From contig JASPKZ010007525.1 of NCBI GenBank assembly GCA_030220185.1, forward strand, positions 496,001 through 560,000: a stretch of 64,000 nt of DNA, in the 5' to 3' direction. A model generated the notes under the pieces. It searched no databases. It had not been told where the DNA came from and was given only the letters and a program-made list of their open reading frames with translations. A program made the translations under genes and the position numbers. Below are positions 32,031 through 44,261 of this stretch, one piece after another; positions within the stretch are counted from its first letter, which is position 1, and each line of letters begins with the position of its first letter. Source of the DNA: Diploptera punctata. Taxonomy: Eukaryota > Arthropoda > Insecta > Blattodea > Blaberidae.

Positions 32031-33895
32031 CTATCCAATTAGGGCAGAGGTTAGTTGACGACGAGATCTGGATACAATCCAGGTTGTTGAATTGCGTCCG
32101 GTTCCGGCGCAGGTACTGCATTTCGGCACGACTTGAGCTATCGGGTAGTTCTGGATTGGGGGGGGTCCCAGCAGAGGTGCGTTTGGCTGGTTGATGTTGC
32201 TTGCGTCCGTCGTCGGGCGTACAACCCGAACGTTAGGAGTCTCCTGGTGCAAGGCTGAAAAACTACCGTTGTGATTAATATTGTTACAAGTATTGCTGAC
32301 AAACACAGTTAGCCATATTTTAGTATTGTGTTTTTCCTTATTCCTTTGGAGGTGTTGAATAAGGTAATTTAGACTTGTTTTCTGCGGAGGGGAAAGCGTA
32401 GGAACAGAGTGGAGGCGGTCGGTAATGTGTTGTAGAGCCTCTTGGATCTCTGAAGATGGAGGTTTGGATTAGGATTTCGGTTTGCCTTTGGGTCAATAGG
32501 TTGGGCAATTCTGGGATAATATAATGCTGAGAGGAAAGAGGGACCTCCATATTTCGGTGCATAATAGGCAACAATGTAAATCCGGGTGCATATATTTGGC
32601 ATCCTGGAGTTAGATGTAATTTACCTGTTCTATTTAGGCATAGTTGGCGCGAGATTCCTCCTTGTGTGCCGTGGCAGGTGTCAGTCAGTTTCATGGGTCT
32701 GGGAAGAGAATATACCCACTTCTCCGTCTTCTTATGCCGAATCCAGATAGGGGCGAAGTCCTGGGCTAAAATATATTTTTGGCATAGCCGATGGGCTTGC
32801 TCTTCTCGATGGAGAGAATAGAGCGCCTCAAACATGATGGGGTCTGGGTATGATAGAGAGGTTGATCCGCGGGACAAATTACCCAGTATCCACGTCTGCA
32901 CTTATCCACTGCGGTTTGGCTTAACATAGAATAATATTGTCGGTTTATTGAAACGGCCATAAACTCAGTTTCCCCCTCTACTTGGATGTACCTATCTAAT
33001 GCTTTGTTATATATCGGCAAAGTATGAACGGTATATAAATTCATTACTGGATCTGAACCTTTTAAGGGGACCTGTACTATAATTTTGGTGTCATGTGCTG
33101 TGGGCGTAAGCTTTCGCGGGTGACGGTATCGGATAGGAGAAACATATTGCCTAAGGTTGGGGAAACTATCAAAGTCGTGCCTTCGGGTAGACGCGTAGAG
33201 ATCTGATTCATTATAGTAAGTAATGTGTTGTGGTGAGATTAGAGTAGGGGCTAACTTTCCTGTTGCTACTACGTCTAATCCCTCTTAGATTCTAAATACA
33301 TCCGACTGTAATTCTAACGCTACTAACTCCAATTCCTTTAATTCACGGGCTTGTCCAACCTTATTATTATTAATTTCTAAAGCCAACGAGGCTAAAATAT
33401 GATTCAAATAATTTCGGGTGTACTCAACTTCTTTGTAAATTTTTCCGACGGTATTAATCATTTTGTTTAGGGCCTCCGTATTGCCTTTAACTTGGCTTTG
33501 AACCTGATGTAAATAACTTAGTTGCTCTTGAGCGTTATGTATTAAATTCCAGCCGTCATATTGTAGGTTTTCTATAATATGACTAATTGTGTGCAATCTA
33601 TCGTCTGTAGCTACGCCGAAAAGATTTCTAAAAGTTTGCCTCCAATGTTCAACAGGCCTCTCCTGGGTCTGTCGGGAATTAATAAGTGATTGAATGAGTC
33701 TATGTTCGCCGAAACTGATGTCATAATTTGCTTTATTTGCTTGAGTTTGAATATGGTCTCTACCTTTCCTGAGTCTTGTTTGGATACTATACTAATCAGC
33801 TCATCTAAAAAAAAATGCATTTGGTCTGTTACCTGCTGATAATACGCGATGTCAAGTCGGAATACGAAGTCCCAGTAGCTACCAGTTACGAGCAT
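32031..33895 (-). pseudogene. Env-like fusion glycoprotein, frame-broken
   Basis: The part nearest integrase (33895-33611) holds a furin-type site RPRR (about 33659-33670) followed by the hydrophobic, glycine-containing start GLLNIGG, the arrangement of errantivirus Env and baculovirus F proteins. After a break near 33600 comes a helical segment rich in N, Q and L (33596-33285), then Cys-containing ectodomain pieces (33044-32338) and a C-terminal hydrophobic-to-polar end (32306-32031). Such proteins mediate membrane fusion and cell-to-cell spread. Breaks near 33600, 33285, 33040-32900 and 32330 mean it is not expected to be made. Signal peptide and exact start were not fixed. Confidence 0.75.
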
Positions 33896-33938
33896 ATCTT
33901 ACTCGTATAAAAACACGAATCCTTTATCTAGCTTTATT

Positions 33939-34601
33939 TCAGTTTCCGGATTGTTCATCTGAGCTGCTTTCGCCAGGCCTCCTAGGACCAAGCCTGTAAT
34001 AAGAAGTATTCACATTTAGACGCTGGGGTCTATTCAGGGGTCGGGGTCTCAAAATACGGCAAGGGGGTAATTGATCATCGGACTTATCACTAGTTAATTC
34101 GTCCGGTATAGGCATAGTTGAGATTGTTGGTTCAGGGTTTGGATCCAACTCACTTTGTCGGGGGGTTGGTACGTCGTTTACCTGTTGGTGGGGTTTCGAA
34201 GGTGCTACCCACACTTCCGGATCCGAGTCCGTTTCCTCTGGGGTCTGGTGTTCTTGTCTATGGGAGCTCGTACGGGGTGGGGGTTTAATTGCAAAAGGGG
34301 GTAAATGACATCGCTTCATTCTATTGACATTAACTGTTATATGTTTATCTCCACCTACATCAATTGCATAATTGCAATCAGATATTTTATTTACTACTTT
34401 ATAGGGCCCTTTAAATTTTGCACTGAGTTTCTTAGATCCTAATCCCCCTGCTTTCACATTTTGTAAATAGATCCAGTCGCCTACAGCAAAGTCTCTCTTC
34501 ACTTTCCCTTTGTCAAAATATTTTTTTTGTGACTCTCTTCCGTTCCGATTATAGATAACTACGAGCTCATATGCTTCAGTTAAATTCCTGGCGAGGTCCA
34601 T
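33939..34601 (-). pseudogene. Integrase C-terminal part of pol
   Basis: Open frame containing FAVGDWIYLQNVKAGGLGSK and AKFKGPYKVVNKISDCNYAI, a GPY/F-type chromodomain-free C-terminal module, then a Pro-rich acidic tail ending ESSSDEQSGN. It overlaps the start region of env by position, as in errantiviruses. Confidence 0.8.
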
Positions 34602-34687
34602 GACATGGTGATCTACGGCACTGATATCGTCCTCAGTGACTCCTTTCAGTCATAGCCTTCAAATTTTCCGTTACAGGAAGGTTCATT

Positions 34688-35268
34688 TCACGGCCATGCA
34701 TTAAATAGAACGGCGAATGACCGGTAATGGAGTGGGGGTAGCTTCTTACTGCCATAAGGGCATAATCGACATACATGTCCCAATTTTGTCTGTTTATTGT
34801 TAATATAATGACTCATAATCTGGTTTAAGCCCTGGTGAAATTTTTCGATTTTCCCCTGACTAGTGTGATGATAAGACGTGGATAATACCCGCTTGATCCC
34901 GAGTAATCTACACATTTGTTGCATGAGGTCGGATAAGAACTGGGTTCCTCGATCTGAAGTTATAACCTCCGGGCAGCCATGTCTCGCGAATACCTGTGTC
35001 ATTAGAGCCCGGGCTACTCTTTCGGCATCTTGTGAGGCAAGTGGCAGAGCCTCTCACCATCTAGTGAAATGACATATGAACGTGAGTAAATGCTTTTTTT
35101 TCCTCTTTGTGTTATGGGAAAGGGTCCACATAAATCAATGGACGTAACCTGGAATGGCTTGGTGGTTTCGGGCAATTCTCCCAGAGGGGCCGGGGTCGAG
35201 TCTTTTCCGCGTTTCATTATAGCACAAGAACTACACTGTTTAATATATTCACAGATGTCCCGCTTCAT
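34688..35268 (-). pseudogene. Integrase zinc-binding and catalytic core, frame-broken
   Basis: The CxxC half of the HHCC module is at 35230-35250 (CSSCAIMKRG). Catalytic residues can be placed in IDLCGPF (Asp), ITSDRGTQF (Asp) and the GKIEKFHQ segment (Glu). A frame break lies near 35010 and another near 34640. The enzyme inserts element DNA into chromosomes. Confidence 0.8.
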
Positions 35269-35316
35269 GTGTTGCCAATAATATCTACATTTAAGGAAGT
35301 TTAGTGTTTTTGCCTG

Positions 35317-35932
35317 TCACTGATGGTCGGCACTAAACGTGTTATGGTGAGCATACATTACTGCTCTGACTAGTGCTTCCGGTACTGCGATCAGATTTGA
35401 ACCCGAGGCCTTTGTATACAGTACTCCTTCAGTATCGAGTTCGAAACTCTCATTCTGGTCATTTCTCACTTCCTCTTTAAGTTTTGGGCAGAGGGGGTCT
35501 ACGTCCAGTAACTCTTTAAAAATTTCCCGCGTCAATGGAAGGTCGGGATTCAATGTTTGACTGAGCCCTACGTATGTAGACAATACGTCGGCATTCACAT
35601 GGGACTTGCCTGGTTTATGAACTATGTTGAATGTGTAATCACTTAATTGTATATCGCCCACCTGGCTAGCCGACTTTTCACCGTGATATTTTGTGGTTAG
35701 AAGCCATTTTAAAGGCAGATGATTGGTAATTACGGTAAAGATATTGCCATAGAGATAGCAATGATGGCTGCGATGCCATACACTACAGCACACAGTTCCT
35801 TTTGCGATGTAGATATATTTCATTCTGCCCTTGATGAGGTTCGAGTCCAGAAGCTGATGGGCCATTCTGCGCTATTTTTCCCTCTGACTCAAGATCGCAC
35901 TAATTGCGTAATCAGATGCATCACAGTTTAGA
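35317..35932 (-). pseudogene. RNase H domain of pol, frame-broken
   Basis: Includes FTVITNHLPLKWLLTTKYH and FNIVHKPGKSHVNADVLS, the RNase H C-terminal pattern of Ty3/gypsy elements. It is separated from RT by a break near 35900 and from integrase by one near 35300. Confidence 0.8.
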
Positions 35933-35944
35933 TAGAACGTTTCA

Positions 35945-36720
35945 TTAAATTTTGGATGGGCCAATAATAGCGTCCCGCATCAATGCAGTTCTTAGTCTGT
36001 CGAACGCGGTTTGGTGGTCCGTAGTCCATTCAAATTTGTTATTTTTCTTAGTTAAGCTTGTGAGATGGACACTATATTCTGAAAATTTAGGAATGAAGGA
36101 TCGATAGAATCCAAATAATCCAATGAAAGCTCGCATATCGGTAAGGGTTTTTGAAATAGGAACATTTTCTATACATTTTACTCTCGCAGGATCGGGTTGA
36201 ACGCCTAATTCGCTAACAACATGGCCTAGATATTTAGCCTCTCGTTGGGCAAATTCACATTTATCCCGACTTAACTTGAATTTAGCATTTCTTACTCTTT
36301 CGAACACCTTCGACATTTGTTATGCGTGTTTTTGGGCTGTAGGTGAGGCTAATAGCAGGTCATCCAAATAGACTAGGGTTCGTAGATCTCCTAAACCCAT
36401 TAATGCCTGATCTAAAATTCTTGACCAGGTCATAGGGGCACCACATAATCCCATTGGGAGCCTATTATACACATAGGATTCCGAAAGGGGTAATGATACC
36501 GGTCTTGTGCCTATCCTCCGGCTTGATAGGAATATTATAATAGGCACTTTCTACATCTAGGACCGTGACATATCTATTTCCGGATAGTTGGGCTAAATTA
36601 GCTTTTATGTCTGGTATAGGGTAATTTGGAAGTAGCGTAACATTGTTCAATGCTCTATAGTCATCACGAACATGCGTAATTTTGGGCTCCCATCCAGATT
36701 CAATTGTTTCTTTTTAATCA
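35945..36720 (-). pseudogene. Reverse transcriptase domain of pol, frame-broken
   Basis: Shows VTVLDVESAYYNIPIK (first catalytic Asp block), YNRLPMGLCGAPMTW, the LVYLDDLLLA box (YLDD) and the thumb/connection GFYRSFIPKFSEYS. Breaks lie near 36650, 36470-36550 and 36320. It copies element RNA to DNA from the tRNA primer. Confidence 0.88.
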
Positions 36721-38481
36721 ATATTACCGGGGCAGTCCATGTACTAACGGCTGGGGTTATCACTCCTTGATTTTCTAATAAATCTAACTGCTTCTTCATT
36801 TCGCCCATAAGAGAAAAGGGCACTCTATAGGGATTCCTTCGAATGGGTAGGGCGTCACCAGTGTTTATTTCATGATATCCGATGTCTGTACAGGGCAAAA
36901 TTCCTCCTTTTTCATACAAGAATAAGTCCGCATTTTGCATTAATATGGGCAAAATTTCTTGTTTTTCTTCGGGGGACAAATGGGCTACTTTCTGGATTAG
37001 TTCTCCCTTTACTTCCTGGAGTAATTCTGTGTGATTTCCGGTATCCCGATCGAGTCTTTCTTGAGCCTCGGTTTGTTTTGCCGTGCGTGAAATGTCCCTT
37101 CCTACGTTTTCACAGATCATTGACAGATTTCTCGGGTTCTGGTTTCTCCCTGCTACTTGCGTCTTGTTTACAGTTATCGGAGTGTCTCTTACTTTCTTTC
37201 TTAGAATAGTTCTGCCTGGGTTCATACTAATTTCTCTCGTGTTTCCCTCTAGTTCTGTTTTTCCCGGTCGGCCGACCACGATCTTCCTCTCTTGTAAAGA
37301 CCCATAATTCCCTGTATACCCTCGGGCCATAGAGTGTTCCTGCATGACCGTCTTAGCGTAGTCTGTTTCGCATGATGGCATCAGGCAACGCTCTATCCCA
37401 CTACTTTCCTCGGCCTTTTCCTTATTGGCCTCTGTGCTACTCTCTTGGGTACTAGAACAATCCTGCATGACCGTCTTAGCGTGGTCTGTTTCGCACGATG
37501 GCATCAGGCAATGTCCTATTCCAACTGCTATATTTTTATTCAATGTGAGCTCCTCATTTCCCGTATTTACTACTTCTACCAGGCAGTACCGAGTTCCCTC
37601 CGGAGGCCTACAGCATCCTGTGCCCCCTACCTCAATACATCTCCTTTTATAATTCCGAAAGATTGGCGTAAGCGTTCTCCCTACATACAACTGTTTTATT
37701 CCATTTAGGACCTTTGGTTCTACCACTAGGAATCTGGGTAGGATCTGTTGTTTTTGTGTTTCTATCCGGGCTATAATACAACGAACGGAACGAGGTGCAA
37801 TGCTCACCATTCCTTGGGTTACTATGTTCCATCCTTCCCCTTCGGTCTCTCTCTCTTTATCAGGCGGGTCAGTCTTGTCATGAGTCATAGGATCAGGTTC
37901 GAGGTGATCAGTCTCTTCCTTTCCCGTATCTTCGTCTTGGGTCATAGCGCCTGTCGTGGGAGAGAAATCAAGAAGGGGATAGTGTCGGTGTCCTATTTGA
38001 AATGTGCCTTCTTTTAAATTAACAATTACTCCTAGGTCCAGCAATATATTTAGTCCAATGACTCCATCGAATTTTCCGGGAATATGGGCAACTATGAACT
38101 CAGCCGTAATAGTGACGTCCTCTAAATATAATGTGACTTGTTGCGAGCCTTGGTTCTCCAACTGCCTGCCTGTCACTCCATATATAACTGTTGAATTAGG
38201 GGTGATCTCTGATTTACTAATTCCTGGCTTAATAATGCTTACTCCTGCCGCCCTGAGTCGACTAAAAATGTACAAGCCTGTCCCTCTACTTCTCCAGCCA
38301 GCAACAGTTCCCGAGTTACAGTGTGAACTCGAAAAATGCTTACTGGCGGGAGGGTCTGGGGTTCGATGGTCGGAACGGCCCCATCGAACCGCGGGAGTTT
38401 GGGGAATTTTGATTCATAGGGCAGTTTCTTGCCATATGACCCACCTCTCCACAGGCATAACAGGATCCAAGAAAATTTCAC
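36647..38481 (-). pseudogene. Protease, spacer and start of RT, one break
   Basis: A retroviral-type aspartic protease with FLVDSG near 38250; the frame changes just after it. The downstream flap/hydrophobic part reads FDGVIGLNILLDLGVIVNL. A long spacer (about 37950-36960) follows, with two copies of a CLMPSCETD-containing segment (about 37330-37390 and 37460-37520). RT begins at LPIRRNPYRVPFSLMGEM. The protease would cut Gag-Pol. Confidence 0.85.
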
Positions 38482-39351
38482 TGGGGGCCGGGGCTCGAAC
38501 CCGGTCCTCGGGATGGTCCACGTTCCTTCTGCGTATGTAAATTTCCTTGCGGGGGAAGTCTGTTGTGAATCGGGGCTCCGGCTCTATTTCTAGATCTGCA
38601 GTCTCTCTGTACATGACCTAACCTACCACAATTATAGCATCTGGTGGTACCGGATAAAAACACAGGTTTATGGTCCCTTACTCTCCCATTTTTAGTGCGT
38701 TCTATCTCTTCACATCGGATAGCGGTTTCAGTAGCGTCTTCTAAATCACGCGGAGGGTGAACTTTGAGTGGTGCGCTTATGTCCTCCTTTAGTCCTCTTA
38801 CGAAAGCTCCTAACACCATTTTCTCTACTTGTTCCCTCCACATGATTTGAGCGCCAGGATCCGTTACTTGCATTAGGGCCTGTTCTCCAAATCCCCTACA
38901 TCTGTTGGAAAAATCTAATACCGATTCCTCCCTATGTTGTGATACATGCATTAATTTTACTATGGAATCCTCCTTTCTTTTAATAGAAAATCTGTCAATG
39001 AGCCGTTGTTTTAAAAATTCATATGAACAAGTGTCGCTCCTTAGCGTACTGTCCGTATTTATGATTGTTTTGCTACTCCGGTTATTCGCCTTTACTATCA
39101 ACACCTTATCCTCGTCCGCTAACCTTCCCATATGAGTCGACTTGTTCTAAAAAAAAATCCTTAACAGGTTTACTTCCCACCTCCCCTTTCCATTCGGGTA
39201 AATTATTAACTAATGCGGCGTTTTTATCTTTGGGTAATTCTTGCAATATCTCCTTTAACATAATTTTAGTACTTTCCTGTGCTTCTAACTTTTGGGTCAA
39301 TTGTGCGACAGTTTGTGCTAATCTTTGATGATCTTGAATTGTGACCGCCAT
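38478..39351 (-). pseudogene. Gag of the errantivirus-type element, one frame change
   Basis: Starts MAVTIQDHQRLAQTVAQLTQ with a coiled-coil-like N-terminus. The capsid region is at 39131-38700 and a CCHC knuckle (CYNCGRLGHVQRDC) at about 38590-38635. The frame changes near 39120. Gag packages RNA into particles. The 3' end overlaps the protease frame by a few bases. Confidence 0.88.
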
Positions 39352-39616
39352 TGCTTACTTAGGGGAGAAAACAAGATAAACACACGTCACAGCACAGTAA
39401 GATACAATCAACTTCGTAGTGAATAAAATTTCTCGAGGTACAACGGTACAAATGACAAAGACTATATCACTCAAATATCAAGTCCTAAAATTGCGTCACC
39501 CCCAAAACAATAGATTATTTATACATTTAAGACAATACCATGAAAGTGTTTACCGTTTCTCGCCTGCCACACCGATATACTCTAAAGATAATATTTCCTT
39601 ACTTTCTTTATATGAA

Positions 39617-39674
39617 CTGGTTTGAGGCACCAGTCTCTTCGGAGGCGTGGGTTCGAATCCCACCGCTGCCACCA
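39617..39674 (+). other. Primer-binding region: 58-nt copy of tRNA-Leu 3' half with CCA
   Basis: In tRNA sense: anticodon stem CTGGT/ACCAG with loop TTGAGGC (39617-39633), variable arm TCTCTTCGGAG, T arm GTGGGTTCGAATCCCAC, acceptor strand CGCTGCCA and CCA ending at 39674, 3 bp from the 5' LTR. This matches tRNA-Leu(AAG) from position 27 to 76, apart from G at the first anticodon base. A normal binding site is about 18 nt. Confidence 0.85.
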
Positions 39675-39677
39675 ATA

Positions 39678-40500
39678 TGTTAAGGCCACGTCTCTTTAAA
39701 ACAATGGTAGCGTTTTATATCAACTGGCCTGCGGAAATCTAGAGACGGGTTAACATTAGTCACCTAAGAGTTGGATAATTATTCAGTAGGATAACAAAAG
39801 CCAGGTTGCTATACATAGAAATAAGTTAATTATTTTAACAATAGTACTATATTTAAAAGCAACAGATTAAAACAATAATTAAAACAAGATGAACAAAAAC
39901 CACAATAAAATTAATTAAAGATATAAACAATATTCTATCTTTAAATTTACTACCCTAAACCAATTGCCTCAATTGAATACTCAATGAGCCTGAGTAAATA
40001 ATAAAATAGCTTTAAAAAGTTAAATATCTTTGACCGACTAAGTAAGAAAACTGAGTTTATTCCAGCAAACCAAATGTAGAAAACATATATTATTTTATGT
40101 TAAGTCAAAATAAAGAAGCAGACTTACAAATGAGTGTTATAGGTGACATCCAAGTAGAGCTGGTTACAACTGCGTACGGGCTAGAGATCGCTAGCCACCG
40201 ACGAGATGATTTAGGGGTTTCAATCCCTAGTTCTTATATACTTAAAGTGGGTCGCTTTCACTTGACGTGAAAGTGGTAGTAAGAAATCCTTTCGTGCCAA
40301 TACGGGATTGGTACACGTCCATCGGATATGCATTTATAATTAAATAATTGTCTAAAAAGCCCTAATAATTATAATATCAACTATTTATAGGGGACTAATC
40401 AATTTTTAATACCCTTTTGATAACTATAATTTCCGGCTATCACAATATCAATTTTGAGTCTAATAAACAAAGAAAAACCTCTAAATTTTGGGGCATAACA
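39678..40500 (-). repeat. 5' LTR of the errantivirus-type element
   Basis: 823 bp, one base longer than the 3' LTR. It should hold the Pol II promoter for the minus-strand genome; I did not pin a TATA box. Confidence 0.92.
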
Positions 40501-40505
40501 GGGGC
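40501..40505. repeat. 5-bp target duplication (GGGGC), right
   Basis: Matches 30911-30915. Confidence 0.85.
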
Positions 40506-40635
40506 ATTGCCAGGGGGGGTCAACAGGGTGTGTGAGCACCACTTATTTTGAATTTGCATTCCAGCCCGTATTTCCCTAACTTTCAGAACCATATTTCTTA
40601 ACAAAATTATGGTTATTCTATATCAGTTATCATAC

Positions 40636-41618
40636 TTAAAATTTTGCATTATATCCATCATCATCCATGCAAGTATCAGGCCGTGTGGCCTGTTACGGTC
40701 TCAAAGAGGAATTTTTCATCCAGCGCTTTTTTGGACGTCTCAGCGATCTTTTGTCTTGGAGGCAGTAACGAAGCATGGCTTTTGGAATTCTATAAGATGG
40801 CATTCATTGAAGATGGGCTTTCCAGTTGTTCTGATAGTTTTGTATATGATGGAGAATGGGTTCTATATCCAACTCTTCCATAATTTCATTTCTTTTATGG
40901 TCCCACTTTGTATAGCCTGCTGTACGGTGCATAAATCACATCTCATTTGCTGTTATTTGGCTTTCATCTCTTCTTTGTATTGTCCATGCTTTACTACCAC
41001 ATCTTAACACTGGTCTTGCGACAAACTTATAAAGCCGTAATCTTGTGTTCTTTTGTACTAAAGATGGTTTAATGATGCTGTTGATTATCCCCGTTTTTGT
41101 GAAATTTGTGATTTTCTTTGATATATCGGCTTTATCTTGAAATGTTAAATTATAACCCAAATAATCAAATTCATTTACTCGTTCTAGAATTTCATCATTC
41201 AAAACAATTTTCCTAGGTATAGGGTATTTTCCACAAAAGGCCATCACTTCAGTTTTCTTTGTATTGATTTCCATATTGTACCATTTTGCAATTATATTAA
41301 AATTGTGTATAGAATACTGTAAATCTGTTTCTGTTGGAGCTATTAATACCAAATCATCTGCAAAAAAAGCAGGGAGTCTACTTTTAGGTTTCTATTAATT
41401 TAAATAGAACTGTGTCTCATCTGTCGCCAATCTTGAAGTATTCTATCCATGTATATGATAAAGAGCAAGGGCAGGAGGCCACATTATTGTCTTATGCCCC
41501 TATTAATTTCACGCCATTCTGTTTGTGTGTTATTGATTCAAACTGTTTTATAGATAATGTATACATTTAAAATATGCTGTTGTGGTAGATTGTTGTCAGC
41601 TAAAATTTCCAACAATTT
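40636..41618 (-). pseudogene. LINE reverse transcriptase, 3' part (interrupted by gypsy-2)
   Basis: The minus strand holds the FADDLVLIAPTETDLQYSIH block (catalytic FADD at about 41345-41360), then YNMEINTKKTEVMAF, FDYLGYNLTFQDK and VLRCGSKAWTIQRRDESQI, with a basic end RRPKKRWMK near 40710. It continues the RT at 47231-47450, so it was one LINE split by the gypsy-2 insertion. Broken by stops near 41355-41560. Confidence 0.8.
41615..41618. repeat. 4-bp target duplication (ATTT) of gypsy-2, left
   Basis: Matches 47231-47234. Confidence 0.6.
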
Positions 41619-41899
41619 TGTTAGAACGATGAATAAAGCACTAACAGAAACACGTGGACAAATCACAAACACACACACAATAACAGTCGCGTCTGTATTC
41701 TTCCACAAGCACCATTAGAATGATTATTCATTGCTTCCTCTTCTTCCTTCTCCTTCCGGCAGTGCTGCCAACCTCTCTCCCGCCTTCTGCTGCCACCTGG
41801 TGGGCAGCTTCCTGCACTCCTGGAATCCAGCCTGCCATATATCGAGCAGCCACGCGTACTCACTCGAAACCCAGTGCAGCTCGATAATGGCTGCTTACA
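41619..41899 (-). repeat. 3' LTR of gypsy-2
   Basis: 281 bp. Carries about 12 bp (atatcgagcag region) absent from the other LTR. Confidence 0.88.
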
Positions 41900-41938
41900 C
41901 TCGGCCATCCTGCAAACATTAATGCCCTCATTAATTGC

Positions 41939-42981
41939 TTAGCTCTCAAGCAGATCAATCAGATCCTGTCGATCATCAACGGCCTCATTGCCGTCGCTAT
42001 CATAGTCTTTTTGCTCACCGCCCGGAACAGTACTATGATATCGCCTGAGAGAATCCACAGCCACAGTTGCTGTGAAGTTCCGGTACCCGCGTATGCCTTT
42101 TACAGTACTCACCTGGTACCGGTCGTTCCCCAACACCTTGGAAACTCTATAGGGACCACCATACTTGTTCAGTAATTTGCGGTCACCCCTTTTTCACCAG
42201 AACACGTGTTCGCCTCTCGCCATAACAACAAGTCTCCTACCTTGTACTTGGTTGCGACCTTACACCTTCGGTCATAGCGCGCTTTCAAGGCCAACTACGC
42301 CTTGGTCAGGTTCTCCATCGCCTTGTCCCTTCGCATTTGGACAGCTTGCCGTATATCCACAAGGGTTTCACCCCTTTCGGCCGCCTGCACTCCACCAGAC
42401 AAATCCGCCACAGCACCCCCTTGGTGAGTGAACATGAGCTGTGCTGGGGAGAACCCAGGGCTCGCATTAACACAACGGTTCATTCCCCACACAATCTCAC
42501 TCAGTTTCTCATCCCATCGGGTCTCACAGTCTGTGCCGGCACCAGTCGCACTCAGGATAGTTCGATTCTGCCTCTCCACCTGACCATTCGCCCCAGGTGT
42601 TGCTATAGCATTGAGGACATGTCGCACACCTCGTTCCGCCAGAAACTCAGCAAACACCTTGCTGGTAAACGCCAGTCCCCGATCGGAGATCAGTCTCCTT
42701 GGATATCCAAACTCGTCAAATATCTCTCTCAATTTATCAATGGCTTCTGCCGAACGTAGTGTCCGGGTAGCCTTCGCCCAAGTGAACTTAGTGAAGGAAT
42801 CCACCGCCATCAGCACATAGCTGTGACCCTTTGCACTCCTTGCAAAAGGGCCAAGGTGATCCACATGCACCGTGTCCAAGGGCACAGAGGGTTTCCTAAT
42901 GTGATGCAGGACGCCTTCCCGCCGCCCATAGTCACCTTTGCTGAATGCACACCTGAGACATGCCTCTACGTACTTACGCAC
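41939..42981 (-). pseudogene. Integrase of gypsy-2
   Basis: The open core (42981-42295) has CLRCAFSKGDY (zinc module end), HVDHLGPFARSAKGHS (Asp), LISDRGLAFTSK (Asp) and GQVERQNRT (Glu). The C-terminal part follows after breaks (NDRYQVSTVKGIRGYRNF at about 42075-42130). Confidence 0.88.
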
Positions 42982-44260
42982 AAAACCAGCAAGTCTCCTT
43001 GAGGAACTTCAAGTACCTCTCATATCCTGGATGACCAGCCTCATCGTGATGCTTACGCAATAGGTTAAACCTTGCCATTGCTGGCACATACAGCCTCTTC
43101 CCCACCTGGGTCTTTCGATACAGCCTGCCATCTTACACCACATAATCCGCTTTGAGGCCCTTGTCTGCTGTATTCTCAGGCAATGCTGCGACTATCGCCT
43201 GCGCCTTGTCATCCTGTAACTGCACAGTCAAGATCCAATCATCATGAGACAAGCTTACCAGATTTACATTCACTGGGTTCCTGCTCAAGGCGTCTACATG
43301 TTGCATTTTGGCTCCAGGACGATACTCCAACTCCATGTCGTATTCCTGCAAAGCCATCCACCACTGGGCCACTAGTGGCACCAGGTCCCTCTTCAGCGTG
43401 GTCGCACGTACTGCAGAACAATCAGTGACCGCCCTAAAATGAATACCTACCAGATAAACCCGGAAACGTTTGGCCGTTTCCACCAACGCCAGTGTCTCCA
43501 GCTCATAACTGTGGTAGACCTGCTCTGCTGGACTGGTAGATCGGCTGAAATACAACACAGGTTTAAGACTGTCATCCTTCTGCCTCTGCAGTAACATTCC
43601 ACCAAGCCCCAGTTTACAGGCATCCGTGTGCACTTCAGTTTCGGCCGCATTATCATACAGGGCCAAGACTGGCCTATCCACCAAAGACAGTTTCAATATC
43701 TGAAAGGCTTCTACCTGGTTAGGTCCCCAACACCACGGGACATCCTTCCGAGTGAGGTCAGTCAGTGGTCTGGCTAAGACTGCAAAGTTTCGAATAAACT
43801 TACGAAAATAACTCACCAATCCCAGAAACTGCCTTACACCATGTACATTCTCGGGGACCGGGAACTCACTCACCGCCTGCGCCTTCCTCCTCCCTGGACT
43901 CACCCTTGCTGCACTGATCTCATGATCCAGATACTCCAACCGGTCCTTCAGGAAGGAGCACTTCGACAAGTTCAGCTTCAGTCCTGCCTCAGCCACCATC
44001 TCCAGAAGCACCAGACCAGGTTCCACCGCCGTGGATGGGATCAAGAGATCGTCCATGTAGGCAAGTACAGTATCAGTACCCAGTCCACTTAGCATTTTGT
44101 TAATCGCCCGCTGAAACACTGCCGGGGCATTCGCCAACACAAACGGGACCCTCAGATATTCATAGTGGACATCAGGAGTAACAAAAGCTGTCTTTTGGAT
44201 TGAGTCTGGGTGCATTGGGACTTGGTGATAACCCTGCGCCAGATCTAGGGTTGTGAAGTA
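42982..44260 (-). pseudogene. RT palm/thumb and RNase H of gypsy-2
   Basis: A long open frame (44215-43133): TPDVHYEYLRVPFVLANAPA, the YMDD box (LAYMDDLLIPS), FLGLVSYFRKFIRNFAVL and RNase H (TEVHTDACKLGLGGMLLQRQ; YHSYELETLALVE; YRPGAKMQHVDALSRNP). A linker to integrase with the start of the zinc module lies at 43130-42990. Confidence 0.9.
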
Positions 44261-44261
44261 G

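Larger units (their letters stand above)
30916..40500 (-). mobile_element. Errantivirus-type Ty3/gypsy element with env
   Basis: A 9585-bp insertion on the minus strand. LTRs of 822/823 bp start TGTTAAGG and end CATAACA, with a GGGGC target duplication. Gene order 5' to 3' is gag, pol (protease, RT, RNase H, integrase), env. I count about seven differences between the LTRs by eye, so it is young, yet every gene is frame-broken. Confidence 0.92.
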
